From Variovorax atrisoli 110B (GTDB lineage Bacteria; Pseudomonadota; Gammaproteobacteria; Burkholderiales; Burkholderiaceae_C): a stretch of 64,000 nt of DNA. The DNA is taken from positions 696,204 through 760,203 of the forward strand of contig NZ_KB907450.1 of the NCBI RefSeq assembly GCF_000382045.1, written 5' to 3'. The position numbers were made by a program, and so were the translations under genes. This document shows positions 40,818 to 48,835 of this stretch, piece after piece. The first letter of the stretch is position 1, and every line of letters begins with the position of its first letter. The notes under the pieces are model-generated. The model made no database searches, had not been told where the DNA came from, and saw only the letters and a program-made list of their open reading frames with translations.

Positions 40818-42149
40818 ATGAGCACCACGAGGCAACTGCGGCTGGGCGCCTTCATGCGCCCGGTGAGCATCCACACCGGCGCTTGGCGCTATCCCGGCGC
40901 GTGGCCCGACGCGAACTTCAACTTCGCGCACCTGAAGCAGCTGGCCCAGACGCTCGAGCGGGGCCGTTTCGACGCCTTCTTCATGGCCGACCACCTCGCG
41001 GTGCTGAACATGCCCGTGGCCGCGCTGCAGCGCAGCCACACGGTGACGTCGTTCGAGCCGTTCACGCTGCTGTCGGCACTGGCGCAGCACACGCAGCACA
41101 TCGGACTGGTGGCCACCGCCTCGACCACCTTCGACGAGCCGTTCCACATCGCGCGGCGCTTCGCCTCGCTCGACCACCTGAGCGAAGGCCGTGCGGGCTG
41201 GAACATCGTGACCACCTCCAACCCCGACGCCGCGCTGAACTTCGGCCGCGACGATCACATGGAGCACGACGAGCGCTATGCCCGCGCCCGGGAGTTCTAC
41301 GACGTGGTCACCGGGCTGTGGGACAGCTGGGCCGACGATGCCTTCGAGCGCGACGTCGAAAGCGGCCGCTTCTTCGACCCGGCGAAGCTGCACGTGCTGA
41401 ACCACAAGGGCAAGTACCTGTCGGTGCGCGGGCCGCTGCACATCGCGCGGCCGGTGCAGGGCTGGCCGGTGATCGTGCAGGCGGGCGCCTCCGAGGCGGG
41501 GCGCCAGCTTGCGGCCGAGACTGCCGAAGCCGTGTTCGCCGCGCCGGGCACGCTGGCCGGTGCGCGCAGCCTGTATGCCGACATCAAGGGCCGCATGCGC
41601 GCGATCGGACGCGACCCCGACCATCTCAAGATCCTGCCGGCGGCCTTCGTGGTGGTGGGCGACACGGTGGAAGAGGCACGCGCCATCCGCGCGAAGCTCG
41701 ACGGCCTCGTGCACTACGACAGCGCCATCGCGTCGCTCTCGATCGCGCTGGGCCACGATGCGTCGAAGTTCGACCCCGACGGCCCGCTGCCCGACGTGCC
41801 CGAGACCAATGCGAGCCAGAGCGGCCGCGCCCGCGTGATCGAGCTGGCCCGCAGCGAGAACCTCACGGTGCGCCAGCTGGCACAGCGCCTGGGCGGCTAC
41901 GGCGGCCTGGCCTTCGTCGGCACCGCGCAGACCATCGCCGACGCCATGCAGGAGTGGCTGGAAAGCGAGGGCTGCGACGGCTTCAACGTCATGTTCCCCT
42001 GGCTGCCCGGCGGGCTCGATGCCTTCGTCGACAAGGTGGTGCCCGAGCTGCAGCGCCGTGGCATCTTCAGGCGCGAGTACGAAGGTCGTACCCTGCGCGA
42101 GAACCTCGGCCTGCCATGGCCCGGCAACCGTTTCTTTGCCCAGAATTAG
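40818..42149 (+). CDS. LLM-class flavin-dependent monooxygenase (NtaA/DszA/SnaA type)
   Basis: A 443-residue TIM-barrel monooxygenase. RQLRLGAFMRPVSIHTGAWR and GRFDAFFMADHLAVLNMP match the N-terminus of the nitrilotriacetate monooxygenase group, and EGRAGWNIVTTSNPDAALNF is their diagnostic segment near residue 125. WPVIVQAGASEAGRQLAAET lies around the flavin phosphate site. The family uses FMNH2 supplied by a separate reductase to oxidise C-N, C-S or similar bonds; no reductase gene is adjacent. It follows the CmcJ-like gene by 9 bases. Confidence 0.9.
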   Translation: MSTTRQLRLGAFMRPVSIHTGAWRYPGAWPDANFNFAHLKQLAQTLERGRFDAFFMADHLAVLNMPVAALQRSHTVTSFEPFTLLSALAQHTQHIGLVATASTTFDEPFHIARRFASLDHLSEGRAGWNIVTTSNPDAALNFGRDDHMEHDERYARAREFYDVVTGLWDSWADDAFERDVESGRFFDPAKLHVLNHKGKYLSVRGPLHIARPVQGWPVIVQAGASEAGRQLAAETAEAVFAAPGTLAGARSLYADIKGRMRAIGRDPDHLKILPAAFVVVGDTVEEARAIRAKLDGLVHYDSAIASLSIALGHDASKFDPDGPLPDVPETNASQSGRARVIELARSENLTVRQLAQRLGGYGGLAFVGTAQTIADAMQEWLESEGCDGFNVMFPWLPGGLDAFVDKVVPELQRRGIFRREYEGRTLRENLGLPWPGNRFFAQN

Positions 42150-42222
42150 CAACACCGACTGAACCGCGCCCGGGCCGACCCCACGCCTGCACCGATCGCC
42201 GCGCTTCGCGACAATCGGCTCG

Positions 42223-43455
42223 ATGCGTTCTTCCCCCTTCTTCAAGATGGCCCTGCTGCTGGGCCTGCTCTCGGCCATCGGGCCATTCGCCATCGACATG
42301 TACCTGCCGGCGCTGCCGGCCATCGGACAGAGCCTGCGCGCCGACATCGGCGCGGTGCAGATGAGCCTCACGGCCTTCTTCCTGTCGCTGGGCGCCGGGC
42401 AGCTGCTCTATGGGCCGGTCTCAGACATGGTGGGCCGCAAGCCGCCGCTGTACGCGGGGCTGCTGCTCTTCGCGCTGGCGAGCATCGGCTGCGCGCTGGC
42501 GACCGACATCCAGACGCTGATCGTGCTGCGCTTCGTCCAGGGCCTGGGCGCCGCGGCCGGCATGGCGATCCCGCGCGCGGTGGTGCGCGACCTGCACACC
42601 GGCACCGACGCCGCGCGGCTGATGTCGCTGCTGATGCTGGTGTTCAGCGTGTCGCCGATCCTCGCGCCGCTCGCGGGCAGCGCCGTGATCGCGTTCGCCG
42701 GCTGGCGCGGCGTGTTCTGGGCCGTGACCATCGCCGCGGTGGTCGGCCTCGCCATGATGGCGAAGCTGCTCGACGAAACCCGCCCGGCTTCGGAGCGCGT
42801 CGAAAGCAGCCTCGGCAGCGCGCTGTCGGCCTACTGGCTGCTGCTGCGCGACTCGCACTACCTCGGGCTGGTGTTCATCGGCAGCTTCGCGATGGCGGGC
42901 TTCTTCACCTACCTCGCGAACTCGTCGTTCGTGATGATCGACCACTACGGCCTGTCGCCCGCGCTCTACAGCGTGGCCTTCGGCGTGAACGCGGCCGCTT
43001 TCATCGGCGCCTCGCAGTTCAACGGTGCGTTGGGCGAGCGCTACGGGCTGGTCAAACTCGTCAAGTTCGGCGTGGTGTGCTGCGGCGCCGCGATGATCGC
43101 GATGTTCGCCTACTTCGCGATGGGCGGCGACAGCATCTGGGTGCTGATCGTCCTGTACTTCATCGCCTCGGGCTTCATGGGGCTGGTGATCCCGACCACC
43201 GGCGTTCTCGCGCTCGAAATGCACGGTGCCATCGCAGGCACGGCCTCGGCGCTGCTGGGCACGCTGCAGATGCTCACCGGCGCACTGGCGATGGCGGTGG
43301 TGGGCTTCTTCACCGACGGCAGGCCGCTGCCGATGGTGGCCGGCATGGCCGCCGGCGCGCTCATCGCGCTGGTGCTGACCTGGCTCACGCTGGGCGGCGT
43401 GCGCTCGGAGCCCACGGGCAAGGCAGGAAAGACAGGAAGGACACAGCAAGCCTGA
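42223..43455 (+). CDS. Bcr/CflA-family drug efflux MFS transporter
   Basis: A 410-residue twelve-helix exporter. LLGLLSAIGPFAIDMYLPAL and PAIGQSLRADIGAVQMSLTA are the Bcr/CflA N-terminal signature, followed by motif A (GPVSDMVGRKPP) and motif C-like RFVQGLGAAAGMAIPRAVVR. Bcr-type pumps expel sulfonamide-, bicyclomycin- or dipeptide-like molecules by proton antiport. It overlaps the DHA2 exporter downstream (TGATG), so both are made together, and follows the monooxygenase by 73 bases. Confidence 0.9.
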   Translation: MRSSPFFKMALLLGLLSAIGPFAIDMYLPALPAIGQSLRADIGAVQMSLTAFFLSLGAGQLLYGPVSDMVGRKPPLYAGLLLFALASIGCALATDIQTLIVLRFVQGLGAAAGMAIPRAVVRDLHTGTDAARLMSLLMLVFSVSPILAPLAGSAVIAFAGWRGVFWAVTIAAVVGLAMMAKLLDETRPASERVESSLGSALSAYWLLLRDSHYLGLVFIGSFAMAGFFTYLANSSFVMIDHYGLSPALYSVAFGVNAAAFIGASQFNGALGERYGLVKLVKFGVVCCGAAMIAMFAYFAMGGDSIWVLIVLYFIASGFMGLVIPTTGVLALEMHGAIAGTASALLGTLQMLTGALAMAVVGFFTDGRPLPMVAGMAAGALIALVLTWLTLGGVRSEPTGKAGKTGRTQQA

Positions 43456-44927
43456 TGAACACGGTACGCGCAGGCGCCGCGCTCCCGGCCGCCGAAGACA
43501 ACAACAACGGCGGCAACGCGGCGCCAAGGCCCGTCGACGGGCTGTCCCAGCCGGAGCGCGGCAGGGCGATGCTGGTCATCATCCTCGGGCTGATCGTGGC
43601 GGTGCTCGACGGCACCATCGTCAACCTCGCGCTGCCTGGCATCGCGCGCGAACTCAGCGCGAGCCCGTCGCAGTCGATCTGGGTGGTCAACGCCTACCAG
43701 ATCGCCACGCTGGTGATGCTGCTGCCGCTGGCCTCGCTGGGCGACCTCGTGGGCTACCGGCGCGTGTACCTGGTCGGCATGGCGGTTTTCACGCTGTCCT
43801 CGCTGGCCGCCACATTCGCCAACTCGCTGGGCACGCTGATCGCGGCGCGCGCTTTCCAGGGCCTGGGCGCGGCCGGCATCATGAGCGTGAATGCGGCGCT
43901 GGTGCGTCTCACCTACCCGTCGTCGCAGCTGGGCAAGGGCATGGCGATCAATTCGCTGGTGGTGGCCACCTCGTCGGTGGCAGGGCCCTCGGTGGCGGCG
44001 GCGATCCTGTCGGTGGCTTCGTGGCCATGGCTCTTCGCCATCAACGTGCCGCTGGGCATCGTCACCTTCGCGCTCGGCCTGAAGGCGCTGCCTTTCAACC
44101 GCGTGCCGCCGGCCGCGGGGCTGCGCTTCTCGCCGCTCGACGTGGCGCTGAACGTGCTGATGTTCTCGCTGGTGTTCCTGGGCGTGGACCGGCTGGGCGT
44201 GCGCGAGGGAGGGGCGCAGGGCGCGGGCGGCTCGCAGGCGTCGGCCTGGGGCATCCTGGTGGCCGGACTGGTGGTCGGCTTCGTCTACCTGCGGCGCCAG
44301 CGCAAGCAAGCCGTGCCGCTTTTCCCGATCGACCTGCTGCGCATCCCGGTGTTCGCGCTGTCGATGGGCACCTCGGTTGCGGCGTTCTGCGCGCAAATGC
44401 TGGCCTACATCTCACTGCCTTTCCTGCTGCTGGAGGTGTACGGGCGCAGCCACATCGAGGCGGGCCTGCTCATCACGGCCTGGCCCCTGGCCATCGTGGT
44501 GATGGCGCCCATCGCGGGCAAGCTGATCGGGCGCTACCCCGACGGGCTGCTGGGAGGCATCGGGCTGGGCCTTCTGGCCATCGGGCTGGGGCTGCTGGCG
44601 GCGCTGCCGGCGCATCCGGGCAATGCCGACATCGCCTGGCGCATGGCGTTGTGCGGGCTGGGCTTCGGGCTGTTCCAGTCGCCGAACAACCACACCATCG
44701 TGAGCTCGCCGCCGGCGCACCGCAGTGGTGCGGCCAGCGGCATGCTGGGTACGGCCCGGCTCACCGGGCAGACGCTGGGCGCCGTGGTGCTGGCGGGCGT
44801 CTTCAGCTTCTGGAGCCCGCATGGCGGCCACGGGCCGGTGGTCGCGCTGGTGCTGGCCGCCAGCTTTGCCGCGGTGGCGGCGGTTTTCAGCAGCCTGCGG
44901 CTCAAGACGACAAGCCACGGCGGCTGA
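43455..44927 (+). CDS. MFS transporter, DHA2 (14-helix) family
   Basis: A 490-residue exporter with about fourteen helices. LDGTIVNLALPGIARELSAS is motif D1 of the 14-TMS group, GDLVGYRRVYLVGMAVFTLS is motif A, and ARAFQGLGAAGIMSVNAALV precedes motif C (SSVAGPSVAAAIL). Its ATG overlaps the stop of the Bcr/CflA gene. Having a 12- and a 14-helix pump in one transcript suggests export of a toxic substrate or product of the upstream oxygenases. The first ~35 residues are Asn/Gly-rich and non-membrane. Confidence 0.88.
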   Translation: MNTVRAGAALPAAEDNNNGGNAAPRPVDGLSQPERGRAMLVIILGLIVAVLDGTIVNLALPGIARELSASPSQSIWVVNAYQIATLVMLLPLASLGDLVGYRRVYLVGMAVFTLSSLAATFANSLGTLIAARAFQGLGAAGIMSVNAALVRLTYPSSQLGKGMAINSLVVATSSVAGPSVAAAILSVASWPWLFAINVPLGIVTFALGLKALPFNRVPPAAGLRFSPLDVALNVLMFSLVFLGVDRLGVREGGAQGAGGSQASAWGILVAGLVVGFVYLRRQRKQAVPLFPIDLLRIPVFALSMGTSVAAFCAQMLAYISLPFLLLEVYGRSHIEAGLLITAWPLAIVVMAPIAGKLIGRYPDGLLGGIGLGLLAIGLGLLAALPAHPGNADIAWRMALCGLGFGLFQSPNNHTIVSSPPAHRSGAASGMLGTARLTGQTLGAVVLAGVFSFWSPHGGHGPVVALVLAASFAAVAAVFSSLRLKTTSHGG

Positions 44928-44947
44928 ATGAGTTAGGGTACTCATCC

Positions 44948-45607
44948 ATGACGGAAGTACCTGATACCGTGGTTTGCCCGGGCTGTGATGCGGTCTATGG
45001 CCGCACGCCGCTTCGCCCGCGCGACGTGGCGCGCTGTCCGCGCTGCGGCACCGAGCTCGACCGGCATCCGGGGCAGCAGGAGCGCCGCATCCTCCCGCTG
45101 ACGGTGGCCTGCCTGATCATGTTCGCCATCGCGAACCTGTTCCCCATCGTCGAGATCGAGCTGCAGGGCATGCGCAGCCAGACCACGCTGGCCGGCGCGG
45201 TGGTGGCGCTCAGCGCCGAGGGCATGTCGGTGGTGGCGCTGCTGGTGCTGGCCACGACCATCCTCTTTCCCTTCCTGCAGCTCTGCATCCTGGCCTACCT
45301 GCTGGTTCCGCTGAGCCGCGAGCACCGGCCCCTGGGCTTCGCGCTGCTGGTTCGGGCGATGCAGTCGCTGCGGCCCTGGGGAATGATCGAGGTGTTCCTG
45401 CTGGGCGTTCTCGTGGCCATCGTCAAGCTTTCGAGCATGGCGACCGTGGTCCCGGGGCCGGCGCTGTGGGCCTTCGTGGCGCTCACGGTGATGCTGACGG
45501 CGGTGCTGTCGTTCGACCCGGGCGCGTTCTGGGGGATGGCGTTCCGCCCGAGGGGCGAGAAGGTCGGCGACGAACCTGGCGAAGGGAAAGGCGGGGCATC
45601 GGCATGA
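44948..45607 (+). CDS. pqiA: PqiA-family membrane protein, N-terminal half homologue
   Basis: A 219-residue protein. An N-terminal zinc-ribbon-like part (CPGC near residue 10, CPRC near 30) is followed by four transmembrane helices, the first being ILPLTVACLIMFAIANLFPI, the PqiA signature with IANLFPIVEIELQG. E. coli PqiA carries two such modules in one chain; here each is a separate gene. PqiA is thought to energise or gate lipid delivery to the PqiB tube across the envelope. An ATGA overlap couples it to the second module. Confidence 0.9.
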   Translation: MTEVPDTVVCPGCDAVYGRTPLRPRDVARCPRCGTELDRHPGQQERRILPLTVACLIMFAIANLFPIVEIELQGMRSQTTLAGAVVALSAEGMSVVALLVLATTILFPFLQLCILAYLLVPLSREHRPLGFALLVRAMQSLRPWGMIEVFLLGVLVAIVKLSSMATVVPGPALWAFVALTVMLTAVLSFDPGAFWGMAFRPRGEKVGDEPGEGKGGASA

Positions 45608-46383
45608 AGCCGCTGGGACGCGTCCGGCAGCGCCTCGGAAGCCTCGCGGCTTACGGCGACCGATACCACCACGAACATGAAGAAGACGCGAAGTCGCCCA
45701 CCGCCGCCTCGATGGGCTACATGGCCTGCCGCCACTGCGGCGCCGTCTGGAAGGACGCGCAGGACGGCGAACCCTGCGGCCGCTGCGGCACGCACCTGCA
45801 CACGCGCAAGCCGCAGAGCCTGAAGCTCACCTGGGCCTTCCTGATCGCGGCCTGCATGATGTACATCCCGGCCAACCTGCTGCCGGTGATGATCACGCGC
45901 ACGCTGTTCGGCACGCAGAACGACACCATCCTGAGCGGCGTGATCTATTTCTGGGTGTCCGGCGCCTACGGGCTGGCGGCCATCGTCTTCATCGCGAGCT
46001 TCCTGGTACCGCTGTTCAAGCTGGCCGTGCTCCTGCTGCTGGTAGTGCTGGCGCAGCGCGGCAGCACGTGGCGGCGGCGGGAGCGGGCGAAGCTCTATCA
46101 CATCATCGAGATCATCGGCCGCTGGTCGATGCTCGACGTGTTCGTGGTGTCGCTGCTGACCGGGCTGGTGCAGATCCAGGGCTTCGCGGTCATCACCGCG
46201 GGCGTGGGCATCGCGGCCTTCGGCTCGGTGGTGGTGCTGACCATGCTGGCCTCGCTGAGCTTCGACCCGAAGCTCACCTGGGACAGCCGGGAGGACCAGG
46301 CCATCCTGCAGGACAACGAGGAAGCCGCACGGCACGAGCAGCTTGTACAGGGACATGAAAAAAGGGACGAGAAACCAGCATGA
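45604..46383 (+). CDS. pqiA: PqiA-family membrane protein, C-terminal half homologue
   Basis: A 259-residue protein with CRHCGAVW and CGRCGTHLHTRK zinc-ribbon pairs and then four helices (LTWAFLIAACMMYIPANLLPV carries the PqiA proline-rich signature of this half, trimmed here to its key residues Pro and Asn). An acidic, Gln/Glu-rich tail of ~30 residues ends the protein. It is the second half of the PqiA unit, coupled to the first by ATGA and to PqiB by another ATGA, which implies fixed stoichiometry. Known role: part of the PqiABC envelope lipid-transport system, induced by paraquat and stationary phase in E. coli. Confidence 0.9.
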   Translation: MKPLGRVRQRLGSLAAYGDRYHHEHEEDAKSPTAASMGYMACRHCGAVWKDAQDGEPCGRCGTHLHTRKPQSLKLTWAFLIAACMMYIPANLLPVMITRTLFGTQNDTILSGVIYFWVSGAYGLAAIVFIASFLVPLFKLAVLLLLVVLAQRGSTWRRRERAKLYHIIEIIGRWSMLDVFVVSLLTGLVQIQGFAVITAGVGIAAFGSVVVLTMLASLSFDPKLTWDSREDQAILQDNEEAARHEQLVQGHEKRDEKPA

Positions 46384-48050
46384 GTGAAGACGACCGACCC
46401 CAAGACGACCCGGCACCATCCGCCCGGCCGAGCCCGACAGGCCAGCACCCGCTTCCCAAGCCGCGCGTGGTGCGCCGGCGCGAGTGGCTGCCCTCGCTGA
46501 TCTGGCTGATTCCCATCGTGGCCGCGCTGGTCGGCATCACGCTGGTGGCGCGCATCATCATGGAGCGCGGCCCGGAGGTGGTGCTGACCTTCAAGACCGC
46601 CGAGGGGCTGGAGGCGGGCAAGACCGCCGTCAAGTACAAGGACGTGCAGATCGGCCTGGTCACCAGCCTGCGCCTGGCGCGCGACCGCTCGCACGTGCGC
46701 GTGCTGGTGCAGTTCAACAAGGACGCGCAGGGCTTCACCGCGGAAGACTCGCGCTTCTGGGTGGTGCGCCCGCGGCTGGACACCTCCGGCATCTCGGGCC
46801 TCAACACGCTGCTGTCGGGTGCGTACATCGGGGCCGACGCAGGCGTGTCGAAGGAAACGGCGGGCGAGTTCACTGGCCTGGAGAGCCCGCCCATCGTCAC
46901 CCGCGACGACTCCGGCAAGCAGTTCCTGCTGCGCGCCAACGACGTCGGCTCGCTCGACGTCGGCTCGCCCGTCTACTTCAGGCGCATCAAGGTCGGCCAG
47001 GTGGCGGCCTACGAGCTCGACGGCGACGGTCGCGGCGTGACGCTGCGCGTGTTCGTCAATGCGCCGTACGACAAGTTCGTGGGCATGAACACCCGCTTCT
47101 GGCAGGCCAGCGGCATCGATGCGCAGCTCAGCGCCAGCGGCTTCACGCTGCGCACGCAGTCGCTGGCCACGATCCTGCTCGGCGGCATCGCCTTCCGCGC
47201 GCCCGAGGACGCCATGGGGCCGACGGCGAACGAGAACGCCTCCTTCGCGCTGGCGCAGGACGAAACGACGGCCATGAAGGAGCCCGACGGGCCTTCGCAG
47301 ACGCTGCTGATGTACTTCAACCAGTCGCTGCGCGGCCTGGCGCCGGGCGCGCCAGTCGATTTCCGCGGCGTGGTGATCGGCGAGGTGAAGTCGATCGGCG
47401 TCGAATTCGACCGCGCCGAGCGCGAGTTCCGCATGCCGGTGCTGGTGCAGGTCTATCCAGACCGCCTGCGCCGCCGCGCGGGCGAGACCGGCACCGAGTC
47501 GCGCTTCAGCCAGCAGGAGCGGCTGCGCTTCCTGGCCGAGAAGGGCCTGCGCGCGCAGCTGCGCAACGGCAATCTGCTGACCGGCCAGGTCTACGTGGCG
47601 CTCGACTTCTTCCCGAAGGCGCCTGCCGCCAAGATCGACCTGTCGAAGAACCCGATCGAGCTGCCCACGGTGCCCAACAGCCTCGACGAGATCCAGTCGC
47701 AGGTGCAGGAGATCGCGACCAAGCTCAACAAGGTGCCCTACGAGCAGATCGCGGCCGACCTGCGCACCACGCTCGCGACGCTCAACAAGACCCTCACGGC
47801 CGCCGAGCAGACGGTCAAGCGCATCAACAACGACGTCACGCCCGAGCTGGCTGCAGCCATGAAGGACGTGCGCAAGACCGTGAACACGGCCGAGCGCACG
47901 CTGGCCGACGACTCGCCGCTGCAGCAGGACATGCGACAGACGCTGCAGGAGCTCACACGCGCCGCCGGCTCGGTGCGCGTGCTGACCGACTACCTCGAGC
48001 GCCACCCCGAGTCGCTGCTGCGCGGCAAACCGGACGACAACAAGAAATGA
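46380..48050 (+). CDS. pqiB: PqiB, MCE-domain lipid transport protein
   Basis: A 556-residue protein. One transmembrane helix (LIWLIPIVAALVGITLVARI, residues ~38-58) anchors it in the inner membrane. Three MlaD/MCE domains follow: AVKYKDVQIGLVTSL (~80), SPVYFRRIKVGQVAAYEL (~200) and APVDFRGVVIGEVKSIGVEF (~325). The C-terminal helical part from ~420 forms the long hollow needle in E. coli PqiB that spans the periplasm. The length is close to E. coli PqiB (546). It overlaps pqiA and pqiC by ATGA at both ends. Confidence 0.94.
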   Translation: MSEDDRPQDDPAPSARPSPTGQHPLPKPRVVRRREWLPSLIWLIPIVAALVGITLVARIIMERGPEVVLTFKTAEGLEAGKTAVKYKDVQIGLVTSLRLARDRSHVRVLVQFNKDAQGFTAEDSRFWVVRPRLDTSGISGLNTLLSGAYIGADAGVSKETAGEFTGLESPPIVTRDDSGKQFLLRANDVGSLDVGSPVYFRRIKVGQVAAYELDGDGRGVTLRVFVNAPYDKFVGMNTRFWQASGIDAQLSASGFTLRTQSLATILLGGIAFRAPEDAMGPTANENASFALAQDETTAMKEPDGPSQTLLMYFNQSLRGLAPGAPVDFRGVVIGEVKSIGVEFDRAEREFRMPVLVQVYPDRLRRRAGETGTESRFSQQERLRFLAEKGLRAQLRNGNLLTGQVYVALDFFPKAPAAKIDLSKNPIELPTVPNSLDEIQSQVQEIATKLNKVPYEQIAADLRTTLATLNKTLTAAEQTVKRINNDVTPELAAAMKDVRKTVNTAERTLADDSPLQQDMRQTLQELTRAAGSVRVLTDYLERHPESLLRGKPDDNKK

Positions 48051-48679
48051 AGACGAAACACCTTGCCTATCCCGCGTACCTTGCCGCAGCGCTGGTCGCG
48101 CTCTCGGGCTGCGCCAGCAAGCCCGACAACTACTACACGCTGGCGAGCCCGGTGGCCGCAGCCGACGCGGCGCCCTCGACGATCGGCGGCACCGCGCCGG
48201 TCTACATCGAGCTCGCGCCGGTGGCCGTGCCCGAGCGGCTGGCCCGGCCCCAGATGGTGGTGCGCCGTCCCGACGGCAGCGTGCAGGTCGACGTGCTGGA
48301 GCAGCACCGCTGGGCCTCGTCCTTCGAGAACGAACTGCGCGACGCGCTGGCCAGCGGCATCGCCGGGCGGCTCGGTGCGCTCGACGTGACCAAGGGCGGC
48401 CGGCAGAGTTCGCTGCCGGTGTGGCGCATCGCGGTGCAGCTGCGGCAGTTCGATGCGGTGGACGGCGCTCGCGTGGACGCGAACTTCACCTGGACGCTGC
48501 GGCGCTCCGACGAGGCGCGCACGATGATCTGTCAGCTGAGCCTTGGCGAGCCCGTGGGCAGCGGCATGGACGCATTGGCGCAGGGTGCGCAGCGCGTGAC
48601 CTCGGCCGCCGCCGCCGCGATGGCGCGCAGCGTGAGCGCGGCGCTGGCCAACCCCTCGGCGACCGCCTGCGCGACCTGA
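48047..48679 (+). CDS. pqiC: PqiC/YmbA-family outer-membrane lipoprotein
   Basis: A 210-residue lipoprotein with the lipobox ALSGC (Cys22) and the family start SKPDNYYTLASP. PVYIELAPVAVPERLARPQM and EQHRWASSFENELRDALASG are conserved in the ABC-type transport auxiliary component (YmbA) group. In E. coli PqiC docks the PqiB needle to the outer membrane. It is coupled to pqiB by ATGA and completes the operon; a long inverted repeat follows the stop. Confidence 0.92.
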   Translation: MKTKHLAYPAYLAAALVALSGCASKPDNYYTLASPVAAADAAPSTIGGTAPVYIELAPVAVPERLARPQMVVRRPDGSVQVDVLEQHRWASSFENELRDALASGIAGRLGALDVTKGGRQSSLPVWRIAVQLRQFDAVDGARVDANFTWTLRRSDEARTMICQLSLGEPVGSGMDALAQGAQRVTSAAAAAMARSVSAALANPSATACAT

Positions 48680-48690
48680 TCCTGGCTGTT

Positions 48691-48812
48691 TCTCCCTCTC
48701 CCTCTGGGGGAGGGCAGGGGTGGGGGCACGGCAGCGCTCGAGGAAGCATGGCGTATCGTGCGGGGGCTGCCCCCATCCCGACCTTCCGCCAGAGGGGGGA
48801 AGGGGCAAGACG
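48691..48812. repeat. Long extragenic inverted repeat (BIME-like)
   Basis: Left arm CCCTCTCCCTCTGGGGGAGG, then GCAGGGGTGGGGGCA (48693-48728). The right arm GCTGCCCCCATCCCGACCTT, then CCGCCAGAGGGGGGAAGGGG (48767-48806) is its imperfect reverse complement. About 40 bases separate the arms. Elements of this pattern are widespread between genes in proteobacteria. Here it lies after pqiC and before the DHA2 gene, where the RNA could fold into a long hairpin that limits read-through or protects the pqi transcript. Confidence 0.8.
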
Positions 48813-48835
48813 GAATCCCATGAAAAGGAGACCCC

